From contig CM023536.1 in NCBI GenBank assembly GCA_013350335.1, positions 42,106,314 through 42,170,313 of the forward strand: a stretch of DNA of 64,000 nucleotides. Reading direction: 5' to 3'. The position numbers and the translations under genes were made by a program. Shown piece by piece: positions 23,785 to 33,694 of the stretch (the first letter of the stretch is position 1; the number at the start of each line of letters is the position of its first letter). The stretch is from Chimonanthus salicifolius (Eukaryota > Streptophyta > Magnoliopsida > Laurales > Calycanthaceae). The notes under the pieces were generated by a model that had not been told where the DNA came from, did not search any database, and saw only the letters and a list, made by a program, of their open reading frames with translations.

Positions 23785-25232
23785 TTACTCTTTCATTCCA
23801 ACTCAACATATTTTTGATCAATTTTTTCATTCAGCCTTCCTTCCATCTTAGCTAATTTCTAATCAAGCCTTTCTTCCATCTCAGCAAATTTCACATCAAT
23901 TTTTTCATTCAGTTTTTCAATGCTGTCAAGAATTAGCATAGTACTAACTCCAGTATCAGTTTGTGGAGGAGTCGGTTCCTGAGGTGCCTCATCCCCAACT
24001 TTAGGTGGCTCTGTCCCAACTTCTGGTCCATCACCCTCCCTTTTAGGTGCCTCAAGCTCACGAGTATGTTCTACTTTGGGAACCCAACGTGCATTGTCGA
24101 GTTTGAATCCCATCTTGCCCAAAGTAGACGCATCCAATGTATCGGTCTTCTTCAAAACTATTTTGTCTTCAGGGGGAAGGGTGATTCCTCTTTGTCGAAA
24201 CAAGTAAGATAGAAATAGACCGTATGAAAGGCTACATTTTCTAGTCTTACGGCAAGCTACCATGTGTTTTATGATGATGAAAGAGATGTCAATTTGCTTG
24301 CCATTCAAAATGCACTAGATGAGGAAACTATCAAAATAGGTCACCTGGTTATTATGCCCATTTCTAGGTAAAATATTCTTCGTAATAATGTAATATACAA
24401 TTCGAACTTCAGAGGTTAGCTCCATCAGCGCGGGCTTATCTGCTTTGACAATATCACTCCACCCACACATTTGGTTCATGGCATCCAAGTGAACGAATCC
24501 AACAGCATCGCTAGGCCATGAATTTGTTTCATACTTTACAATAGTGGCACTGGAAAACTTAAACATTTTGTCCAGTGTTGAAGTTGAAATCTCAATTTCG
24601 GTTCCTCTAACTTTGGATTTTATGGAATGTCTGGCCCTATCTTCGGACATGTTCGCATAAAATTCCTTCACTAATTTAGGATAAAAATCCTCTTTTATTG
24701 CCAAGAATTCGCCCCAACCAAGTCTCTCAATATACTCATGAATTTTAATTCCAATGGGTGGAAAAAAGCTAAGGTCAATGATTTTACCAAAAATGTAGGG
24801 CCGACAGTACAAATTCTTTTTGCACAATGTTGCCGCTTCCAAATAGGTGAAATGGTTGGGGTCGAACGTCTCTGTCTCCGTCGGTGTCTCCACCACTCTC
24901 GGTCTCTTCCCTCTCGATGTAACCATCACCCTCAACTTCTTCCCTCTCGGTGTAGACCCTTGGGATGCCATGAAAGAAGGGGGTGTAAAGGAGAATCGAT
25001 TTGGAGGAGAATGAAGGGTAGAGAGAAGGGTTTGAAATCGATTCGTGAGATCGAAAGTGGAAGAGGGGAGAGGGCAAGAAGCAAGATCGAACGAATGTGA
25101 CAATCGTGCGATTGTTTTGGAGAAGTGGAAATGGTAGATCGAACGATTTGGAGAACAGAAGAGAAATGGTTTTAAGGTTTTCAATCTTTCAATTGCACGA
25201 ATGAACGAAATGGGAGAAAATTTCGTTCGTTC

Positions 25233-25718
25233 GATTATATATAAGTGTAAGATCGATCACACGATTGAATATAATAGATCGTGCGATCGATCTTCAAATG
25301 AGAGGTCGACTGTCAAAATGTCGACCTCCCAGTTAAAATCGATCGCATGATCCTCTGTGATCGTACGATTGATCTTACACTGGTATTCAATCGATTAGAT
25401 GATCCCATGGGATCGTGCGATCGATCTTCAAACGAGAGGTCGACTGTTAAAATGTCGACCTCTCAGTTAAAATCAATCGCACGATCCCATGGGATTATCC
25501 GATTGATTGAATGCGCTGTTAGGATCAATCGGACGATCACAAAATGAACTGTCTGTTCAATCGCATGAATGAATACGCCTAAGATTGATCAATCGAAGCA
25601 AAAATGAACTGTCGGTTCGTTCAGTTGATTACACGCAGAATGGCAGAAACGTAATTTCCACTAAGAATTCTAAATGCGGTGTCTGCTGGCAGATTTAAGA
25701 GGTGTCTGTATGGAGGCC
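25233..25718 (-). repeat. Right terminal inverted repeat of the MULE
   Basis: It is about 100 bp longer than the left TIR because a module containing the GAGAGGTCGAC / GTCGACCTC hairpin is duplicated (25300-25330 and 25434-25464). CCATGGGATCGTGCGATC-type words recur around each hairpin. Confidence 0.88.
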
Positions 25719-25786
25719 TAAATTTAATTATAAATCACTTGAAACTTCCTCAATCAACTATAGTTATCATGGTCCAGTTCCCCATG

Positions 25787-26353
25787 TGTGATACCCCATG
25801 TGTAAGTGAGGGGCGTGTATGGGAGAGAGATTTTCGCCATTGAGGGTGTTGGATAGTTCCCAAACCGCCTAGGAGAGTTGAATAGTTTGATCTATAAGTT
25901 GGGGACTCCTCCCTTCTGGCACAAGGAGTTCTGGATGCCAGTATGGGATGATGCACCAAAGCAAAGCCATGAGGGCCCACTATAGACCCAAAGCATACAA
26001 TATTGTCCACGCAGAAAGAGACGTTACAAAAGCTATCAGAGAATGATTCAACTCTCGGACGTGGGTGTGTTGTGTGGTGAGCTGGAGCACTCCAGTTTAA
26101 AGGTGTGGATTGTGATACCCTGTGTGTACGTGAAGGGCGTGTATGGGAGAGAGATTTTTGCCAGTGAGGGCATTGGAAAGGTCCCATACCGCCCATGGAG
26201 GAGTTGAATGTTGTGATATATAAGTTGGGGACTCCTCCCTCCTAACACAAGGTCTTTTGGTAGTGAACTAGAGGTTGGATCACTAAACAAAGCCATATGG
26301 GCCCATTTAGGGCCAAACAGGACAATATTGTGCTGGAGGGGCGGGCCGTTACA
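25787..26353 (+). mobile_element. TRIM (terminal-repeat retrotransposon in miniature), 567 bp
   Basis: Two direct repeats of 242 and 243 bp (25787-26028 and 26111-26353) both start TGTGATACCC and end GTTACA. They share GGGCGTGTATGGGAGAGAG, a TATA-like TATAAGTTGGGGACTCCTCC and AATATTGT. The interior is only 82 bp: AGCTATCAGAGA directly after the left LTR resembles the Met-tRNA primer site (TGGTATCAGAGC), and AAAGGTGTGGA before the right LTR is purine-rich. The flanks CCATG and CCATT match at 4 of 5 bases as a target duplication. Nothing is encoded, so mobility would depend on another element's proteins. Confidence 0.8.
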
Positions 26354-27770
26354 CCATTGGGGTAGAGTTGAATGCAAGGAGATTGATGGAATTTAAATGT
26401 ATTTTCATAATAATGTTTTTATAAAAAAATTTAGATTTATTGAATTTGAAAAACTATTTTCAAGGATTGAAAAATTAAATGTTCAAAATAAGATCCATTT
26501 TAGATGGATTTTTAATTTAATGACGAAATCAACTTGAAATAGAATCAAATTGAATATAAAAACAATTCACACGACTTAGATGTGTACGAGAAAAAGAGGG
26601 TGCAAATTCACCAGAGTATATGGGACTTGGAGCTTATTATTGCTCATGGGCAACCATCGCCAATGAGAAAATCTTCCTCAATAGATAGTAAAAAGGAAAA
26701 CCTAAATATGATAGATCTTAAAATTGAAAATAAAAAAAAGTTTGGTTTGTTCACATTTAATACAATCCACACAGAAAGAAAAAGATGCTTCAAAATGAAA
26801 GAAATAAATGGTCTTTATGTAATTATACAAAACAAAAGCATCAATAAAATCGAGGTGGTCAATACCCTACTTTAGATCATTCATAAAGACAAAATACTAT
26901 AAAAAAATATTTCGAAAATAACTGAGAGCACGTATGTGATATAAATGACATAGTAACCTACCATTAATCTAAAAATTGGTGTGTGATTTTTTCTACTACA
27001 CTAAACTTTAATGAATTATGCACCATTATATAAAAGGAAACTAATGAAGAAGAAATGGAAGATATGCCTTGAATTTAATATATAATTATATAATATATTT
27101 TAAATAGTGCAGTTTGGCCTCCAAACCATGTTTTTTCCTTTTAACTCAATCTAATTTAAGAGAATTTTAAATCTTCAAATCTTGAAACAGAGTCAACTCA
27201 AATTTAATTATCTATAACGTAAATGTTACCACAGCCGACATGCACTCTAATTAGTTGTCTGAACTAAGACAAGTCTAAACATCAAAACAAAAAAAAAAAA
27301 CATCATTCAAAACAAGAAAAACATCATTAAAAAAAACTAAGACAAGTCTAACTCCACAAATAGTTATATTTAATATTTAATTAAATAAATACCATCTCCA
27401 AATTATATTGGCAATTAATGATTCTAAGAGAGTAAGATGTACATTACTATGATCCACACCTAATAAACTTAAAGAGAGAGGAAAAAAATTGGAGATGCCT
27501 AAAATCAACTCCAAGATTGAACTGCGACTTAACCTTTAAAAACCGAAACACATCAGCACATCAGAAGTATCAGCGGATTTTGAGAAGGGCCACAATAGAA
27601 AATAAAGACCAGAAGATAAATAGAAGGTAGTACCATAATATGTCATACATTGTATTGTCTAGAACTCCTAATCAATCATGTAAATCAATTTGAAAAGTAA
27701 AAATAAAAATAACTCTAACTCTTTTCATCACATGGTCGAATGGTCAAAATATCCATAAAAAACTTATACA
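26354..27770. other. AT-rich stretch, nothing assigned
   Basis: The plus frame at 26582-26875 (97 codons) is Lys-rich and not recognisable. No element ends were seen. Confidence 0.45.
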
Positions 27771-27990
27771 ATGGACTTGACGGTTAAGAACCATTTCAGG
27801 AAGTAGGAGTCTTGTGTTTAATTTATGCTCAACTCCAAGAGATCACTTCCCATAGTTTTTTATCCAATGTTTGAAGATTAAGAGGTTCACACATGTCTCA
27901 AAAAATTAGTTAGGTGAGACGCCTTCATAAAATACCCATTCCGTTGCAATTGCCTCTGGCAACTTCTTTTACTTCTATGTTTTAGTTTTT
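27771..27990 (+). mobile_element. Degenerate tRNA-derived SINE-like sequence
   Basis: ATGGACTTGACGGTTAAG, then TTTCAGGAAGTAGGAGTCTTG and CTCAACTCCAAGAGATCAC, parallels 39181-39260 block by block. That includes the positions of the A box (near 27773) and the decayed B box (near 27810). Confidence 0.45.
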
Positions 27991-28009
27991 TGAACTTCAG
28001 TACATTTCA

Positions 28010-28379
28010 TGTCACAAATCTCATTCTCGGGATATTAACGATAATTGTTAATAATGGGATATTTTCAAATTCTCAGGTTTTTATTGCGAATTTAACGGGG
28101 AAATCTCGCGGAAAATACATTATTTAAAAAATAATAAAAATAAATATAAAAAATAAATAATGTGATGAGAGTTTGAAAACATATATGATATTTCATAAAT
28201 AAAAAAATGTGTATTTGGCTCAAGCGTTTTTAACAGGAATTTAACGGTAAAATCTCGCGATTTTAACGGGAATTTACTGTAAAAAACGGCACACGCGATA
28301 AACTCGAGTTTTAATGCGTAAAAGTTATTTTACCGATATTTTCGTGATAAAAATGAAAATATCGCAGATATTTGTTACA
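28010..28379. mobile_element. MITE-like element, copy 3
   Basis: TGTCACAAATCTCATTCTCG to GCAGATATTTGTTACA, closely matching the copy nested in the MULE at 23375-23784 apart from an internal 40-bp length difference. Non-coding. Confidence 0.7.
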
Positions 28380-28429
28380 TTACTGTAGCAAATACTGTGA
28401 ACATGCAAATGTGCAGCAATCAGGGGTAC

Positions 28430-28690
28430 AAAAATCTCTTTTACCGAGATATCGGCGTCTTGTACGATATCTCGGATCTCGATCAAGATCTCTCCTTAAT
28501 TGTTTTGGACAAATATCGGCCGTATAAATGTGTATCGGCCAATATTGGTGAGATCTTGGCCATATCGGCCGATATCTCGCTAGTACGGTCAATACTGTGC
28601 GTATCGGCCGAGATATCTCGGCCATAAAAAACCCGAGATATCTCGGTCAATATGCACAATATCGGTTGAGATTTATACCTCTGCATATTA
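28430..28690. repeat. Cluster of ATATCGGCCGATAT / GAGATATCTCGG palindromes
   Basis: At least eight copies of CGGCCGATAT, GATATCTCGG or their complements in 250 bp, including ATATCGGCCGATATCTCG at 28563-28580 and GAGATATCTCGG at 28611 and 28632. Four open frames cross it on the two strands only because stop codons are rare in this composition. Confidence 0.7.
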
Positions 28691-29095
28691 GCAAAGATTT
28701 ATACCGTGTGCCATAATCACAAGTGGCCCATGGACAAAACATCCTACCCTGTTAGATAGGGATGTAAATGGGCTGGGTGGGTCTCAGGAAATGCCCAAAC
28801 CTCGATTTTCGGGCTTTCAGCAGAGGCCCCAACCTTCCAAATCAATTTAGATGGTTGCATGGCAAGGCAAAACAAGAAGAGAAACTTGGACTTAGAATAA
28901 CTACACGTCCTTTGCTATCGTACTTAACTTCACAAGGCTACGTTTCTAGCTTCAAAAGAGATGGTCACGGAGTTCAGACCACATATACAAATTTCAGAAA
29001 CATTAAGCTTGGTATGAATAAATTGTCAAACCGGTGCCCGGACTCATGATTCAACTGATTCCTTACAAGTAATAAACTTCCAATTGTCCCTTCAG
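28691..29095. other. Unassigned spacer
   Basis: AGGGATGTAAATGGGCTGGGT at 28756 is a phrase common in plant repeats. The 93-codon frame at 28768-29049 is not recognisable. Confidence 0.35.
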
Positions 29096-29101
29096 TCATT
29101 T

Positions 29102-29604
29102 CCTATGAAGCACGCATACTCTGAAACCATTCGAGTATCCGTGTTGAGTACGTTTCCGACACGGATAGAGCCGAATACGGCTCGGATACGTGTCGGATAA
29201 GTATCCAATTAAATAAAATATTTTTTAAATACGGATACGGCAGCAGACACGGAGGGACACGGGAGGCGGGACACGGCACGGGATATAACATGGGAGAAAG
29301 GGGGAAAAAAAATTATCAACCAATAGCTTTAGTCTCTTTAAAGACAAAGTTTAAATAAAATGTCAAATTCACAACTAATAGCTTTTAGTCTCTTGAAAGA
29401 CAAAGTTTCTTTATCATGTGATATTTTAATTTTAGACTATTGCATCAAGAGGGGAGGTTGAGAACAGTAGTTACCACATCAAAAAATTTAGACTTACTTA
29501 TGTATGTGCTTAATCGATGGTAAGTTTTATGTCTATGAATAAAAAAATAGAAGATGGAAATAAAAGTTAAAATTAATAAAAATGTATAAATTGTGACTAG
29601 TTCC

Positions 29605-29648
<44 letters not shown>

Positions 29649-29761
29649 TTTAATTCGACGTATCCCGCCTCACCCGTATCCTAGTTTTTCAAAATTTGTT
29701 GTATCCTCGTATCGGATACGACACATATCTGATACGCATACCAGTATCGATGCTTCTTAGG
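29102..29761 (+). mobile_element. Unclassified TIR element, copy 1, with 6-bp duplication
   Basis: It starts CCTATGAAGCA and ends TGCTTCTTAGG (inverted). It is flanked by TCATTT at 29096-29101 and 29762-29767. Subterminal regions are dense in CGTATCC / GGATACG and GACACGG words. The core is AT-rich with a (TA)n run near 29606-29642. No transposase is encoded. It belongs to the same family as 59878-60809. The 6-bp duplication (7 if the adjoining G is shared) does not fit the usual plant superfamilies. Confidence 0.8.
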
Positions 29762-29767
29762 TCATTT

Positions 29768-30335
29768 CTCATTAAAGAATATAACGAGACAGTGTAAACA
29801 CCACGCTGCAGCATCTCATTCTCATCAACCAAAATTTAGGATTTTCAGCTTTGAAGTGCTGCCATGAAATTTGCAACCATAGTAGAAAGAGATGCATCCT
29901 TCCAAGTTTTAAGAGTTTTGGCCGAAACATATCGGAATGGGTTGAAACGAAGTTTGGTACTAAAACTAAACCCTTTTCATTCTATTTTTTGGTTGTATCT
30001 AAAATATAATGTCCGATCTATCTGAAATAAAATGAAATTGACATCTAAGTTAAATCTACCTATCATTATGTTTCTATACTTTCATAGCATATATTTGGAT
30101 GTGTGCATTTTGTTCATGACTTTTCAACTGACAAACTTTCAAAAAAAAATCTATAAAAGATAAAGTATTCCTAAGATACTCCTCTACTCATAAAAGATAT
30201 AAATTTTTGATATCATATCTAGAAAAAGATTTATTTCTATCAAAGTTTTTATCATATTACCATTTTTAACCATCCAGTCGTAAGTCATCTTCTTTTTCAA
30301 AGTTTGTTCTTCCTATTTTTGATGCGGTCATCCAA
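29768..30335. other. AT-rich spacer, nothing assigned
   Basis: No coding domain or repeat end recognised. Confidence 0.4.
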
Positions 30336-31090
30336 AGCCCATTTGAATCATGTGAAATCAGGGAAAACCCATTAGAAGAAAATGGAGACTATATGAATTT
30401 ATTTTTTACCCGAATTGAACTTAGAATCTATGGTGAGAAGAGGGGACCTCAAACACATTTCCATTGACCCACTTGTACAAGAATCACAGCCCATTTAAAT
30501 CATTTGCGTTTGGGCCCATTTGGGAGATATTTGGGGCCTTCAAGCCCATGAAATAAGGCTCAAATGTTGCCAATACAGTGGGCCACGAAATTCCATGTTA
30601 GGTTCTGATTCACAACCCACGTAGACCCCACTGATGCCATCTTGGCAAAGAACCACTCAAATGGCAAGCTTGGATCATTTGGGCCTGGGAACCAGATTAG
30701 AAACTCAAGAATGGAAGGTTTCTTCCATTAGACGTGTGCTGCCGATCCCTCTGACTGGGGTAGACCTTAAGGATGTTAATACAGCAAGAAATCCTTAATT
30801 ATTAGCCAGAAAACGATTGCAGAGCACAGATAAAGGCAGCTGGGACGTGTAAGCTGATATGAGCCCAGATTCTGGACAACTGTGGCCCTGAAAATCTGGG
30901 CCTGATTTCTTGGATCAAAATTACGCAAAGAAAGAAATAGGGTGAAGGGTTCAGATTCAAAGGCGATTTGAAGCTACTATGGACATGAATCTCTGCAGGT
31001 TTTTATATTGTTCTCTCCCTCTTGAAAGTCCAATAATTAAGAAAGAAGCCAAACCAATTCGGGCAAACTAAGGAGGTGTAGGCCAACAGC
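30336..31090 (+). mobile_element. LTR-like block upstream of a gypsy remnant; includes dispersed repeat copy B
   Basis: 30420-30620 is homologous to 8845-9085. It is G/C-rich, non-coding, and sits directly 5' of gypsy RT code on the same strand, so it may be the decayed 5' LTR and leader of that element. No primer site was recognised. Confidence 0.4.
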
Positions 31091-31367
31091 CACCAGTTTT
31101 TTTTTTTCCTTTTATTTTTCTCTTTTTTTTAGTTGGATTAAGTCTACAAATTTAAGGTTCGGCCAAGCTTTGTACACACATTAGAATTGAATTGAAGTCT
31201 ACGTTTGCTTTATGCAAAATTTAGAGTCTCTCCTAAGTTTAGGTGAGTTCTAGTTTGGTTCTTAATTTTAAGTTTTGTTGATGTTTGAATTGAATTTCAT
31301 TAAGTGTTTGTTTTGATTTTTACATGGAAAATGATTCCCAAAGTTGATTTGTGCAATGACCATAATT

Positions 31368-32820
31368 AGATAAGGATTAGATTATGCGACGATGAATGGA
31401 AGACTACTTTCAAGACAAGAGAGGAGTTGTATGAGTGGTTGTTCATGTCATTTGGACTTTCCAACACACCAAGCACTTTCATGCAGGTAATGAATAAAGT
31501 GTTGAAGCCTTTCATCGGATAATTTGTGGTGGTCTACTTGGACAACATCTTGATCTATAGTCCTTCAAAGGAGCTCCACCTCTCTCATATTAAACAGGTT
31601 TTTCATATTATTTTATCCGTCCCATTTTAGTTGTCTCATTTTAGACAATTGAATGTTTTAAGAAAGATGAATTTAACTTTAAACCACCATACAGCTAAGA
31701 GGTGATTCTCATCCATTTCAACACAGTTTATGCTACTCCAATATAAATGAGACAACTATTTTGAAACAATTCCAAAATCCATATGAGACAACTAAATTGG
31801 GACAAATGGAGTATTAATGAATGAAAACTTATATGCTCACTTCAGAAAGTGTAATTTTACGAGAGACTAGATTATCTTTCACGGGTATGCTGTCACTTCT
31901 AATAGCATCCAAGTGGATGAAGAGACGGTTGCAGCAATCATATGCCTAGGTACATTACAGAGGTGTGGAGTCTTCATGGACTTGCTTCTTTCTATAGGTG
32001 GTTCATTAAAAACTTTAGCAAAATTACAGATCCAATGGCAGATTGTATGCGGAAAAAGAAGCTTTTAACCAAGAGGCGTTGAAGTACATAACTGGGCAAT
32101 ATAAACTTAATGTAAGACATGCGAAGAGGGACACTTTTTCGCAGTACAGTTTTTTTTTGTAAATCATAAAGCAAGGACTCAGAATTGTGTGGCAGATGCA
32201 CTTAGTTGTGGAGCTGTGCTTCTAATATCTATAGGAGTGCAAATAGTTGAATTCGAAACTTTCAACGACTAACGATCCTGTCCCTCCACCTCAGCTTTAT
32301 CACCCCCTGCACCATTTGCAAACTTGTGTGGACGTTGCCTCTCCTTTAAAAAATTGGTCCCATCGTTGCCATTTTCGAGCCATCAGGTCCCTAATCGATC
32401 GATTCGGCCTTGATTGCCCAAAAATTTCTCCAACTAAGGACGTCTACAGCAGTTATCCGATTTACATGTACCTGAAGCCCCATGGAAGGAAGTTTCAATG
32501 GATTTTGTCTTAGGACTTTCACGCACTCAGAGAGAGATGGATAGTGTTTTTGTTGTCGTGGACGGATTTCGCAAGATGACACATTTCATAGTATGCAAGA
32601 AGACTATAGATGCCTCTTACTTTGTCTGAGTATACTTCCAAGAAGTATAACATATACATGTGAAACAAAGTTCATGAGCCACTTTTGAAAATATTTTAGT
32701 CTTTGTCAAGCACTAAATTGAGATTCAGTAGCTCTTACCACACTCAGTTGGACGTCCAATCGGAAGTGGTGAATCAAAGTTTAGGGAATCTTTTGCTGGG
32801 TTTGTTGGGAAGAGAATAAA
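31368..32820 (+). pseudogene. Ty3/gypsy pol remnant (RT, RNase H traces, integrase)
   Basis: RT reads [19 protein letters not shown], then [20 protein letters not shown], then FVVVYLDNILIYS, where the second Asp of the catalytic pair is Asn (GAC to AAC). A stop precedes this motif. After the MITE insertion it continues NENLYAHFRKCNF. Integrase reads [20 protein letters not shown] and [14 protein letters not shown] (32470-32600), then SSSYHTQLDVQSEVVNQSL (about 32720-32790), which carries the third catalytic Glu. Many stops and frameshifts are present. No protease or gag lies upstream. The integrase style is that of plant chromoviruses. Confidence 0.85.
31611..31811. mobile_element. Stowaway-like MITE (Tc1/mariner), 201 bp, inside gypsy RT
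   Basis: TA at 31609-31610 and 31812-31813 is the expected duplication. The ends are inverted over 27 bp with about 6 mismatches: GTCCCATTTTAGTTGTCTC on the left against GAGACAACTAAATTGGGAC on the right. CCGTCCCA and TGGGAC are the hallmark of Stowaway termini. Removing it rejoins QVFHI and NENLYAHFRKC of the RT. It encodes nothing. Confidence 0.88.
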
Positions 32821-33149
32821 GTAGAAGAATCCACCCTAAATTGAGTAAATGATTCCTTTATTGGATGTGTTGTTTTAGAAGCGCATCTTTTTGGAAAAGC
32901 TGTGAAAATGATAACACAATAATCAAAATCCTATAAGCAAGCTAGGGAAGTATGCCAAGTTTTGAGAAATGCACAAAGGATCTTTTTTGGGGCATAACCT
33001 TGAAGCAGCACGTCACAACAAAACCCAATTGTGAGAGTTTGGATAGCATATTACAAAAAATGGCATATTACAAAGGATCAAGATGTAAAGGATAGGGCAA
33101 GAGGGTTAAGATTATTCTAAATAAGAAAATCAAAATTGTTATAATTGAG
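32821..33149. other. Unassigned spacer
   Basis: Between the gypsy integrase remnant and LINE sequence. GTAGAAGAATCCACCC at 32821 may belong to the gypsy element. Nothing else was recognised. Confidence 0.35.
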
Positions 33150-33620
33150 AACACATGTCAAGTAGGACTACACAAACTTGTCATCAGAATATGCCTACTA
33201 CATTCAGTAGTAACCTACTGCTTCTAAATCCATCCATTTCTTCATTCATTCCACTGCAATCCCCATTGCTCCTACCAGCTCCATATCTAATTGAGGTTTC
33301 CCTCCTTGTTCATAAACTCAATTATGATATTGCTGCTTTAGGACCTTTGCTGGGTTTGATTGGGCTTCACAGAAAACTGAATCATTTCCATTCTTCCATA
33401 AAGACCAAAAGAGAAAAATCAATTTCATTTTAGTTTCATTATTCTTGGGTCTCCAAAACCAGTCGTTCATTAACATGTAACCCTCCCATTCTCTGATAAT
33501 TTTACTAGCTAAATTGACTGTCTCCCTACTGAAGGGGCATTTATAAAAAATATGGTCGATTGGTTCTTGTTCCTCACTGCAAATGGGTCATAGAGTGTTT
33601 TGGATTTGAGTGATTTTACC
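33150..33620 (-). pseudogene. LINE (L1-type) RT C-terminal fragment, zf-RVT region
   Basis: Plant L1 ORF2 ends in a Cys/His 'zf-RVT' segment. On the minus strand PICSEEQEPIDHIFYKCPFS (33595-33535 region) has that pattern, followed by WFWRPKNNETK and FLFWSLWKNGND, as in genes annotated 'reverse transcriptase zinc-binding domain'. Stops interrupt it. Its upstream half lies beyond the hAT element, at 38977-39110. Confidence 0.7.
33613..33620. repeat. hAT target duplication, left copy
   Basis: ATTTTACC, repeated exactly at 38977-38984. Confidence 0.9.
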
Positions 33621-33694
33621 CAGGGCCGTCTAGACACAAGTTGAGGCCTAAGGCAAAAAATCTAAAGAGGGCCTTCTTGATATTTAATATATTA

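Larger units (their letters stand above)
23076..24971 (-). pseudogene. MULE accessory gene, 'putative plant transposon protein' family, interrupted
   Basis: The start chosen is ATG 24971 (MASQGSTPRGKKLRV) in a TTCATGG context. The open frame extends upstream to 25184, but that part looks like leader. Residues from about 60 onward (LVKEFYANMSEDRARHSIKS, KVRGTEIEIS, then RIVYYIITKNILPRNGHNNQ) follow the pattern of proteins annotated 'putative plant transposon protein' (Pfam PF20167, from memory). An acidic, Pro-rich segment and a coiled coil (EKLNEKIDVKFAEMEERLD) follow. A TAG at 24315 replaces an expected Trp codon and another TAG ends the coil at 23859. Coding appears to resume beyond the nested MITE-like element (23375-23784) and end in Pro-Thr repeats at 23076. 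Its biochemical function is unknown. Its position, convergent with the transposase and driven from the other TIR, recalls mudrB of maize MuDR, but no sequence relation is claimed. Confidence 0.65.
19208..25718 (+). mobile_element. Mutator-like element (MULE), both ends and 9-bp target duplication present
   Basis: The 6511-bp element is bounded by TAAATTTAA at 19199-19207 and again at 25719-25727, a perfect 9-bp duplication of the length typical for MULEs. The ends are inverted: GGCCGCCCATACAAACACC on the left, GGCCTCCATACAGACACC on the complement of the right. Similarity continues for about 390 bp (left) and 490 bp (right). Inside are a plus-strand FAR1/MULE transposase, a central tandem-repeat zone and a minus-strand accessory gene starting close to the right TIR, so the two genes converge. 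A MITE-like copy is nested in the accessory gene. Both genes contain stops, so the copy is now inactive on its own. Confidence 0.9.

Noticed and set aside
28380..28686. Four overlapping frames on both strands rich in Arg, Asp and Ile
   Set aside because: By-product of palindromic GATATC/CGGCCG sequence, which lacks stop codons.
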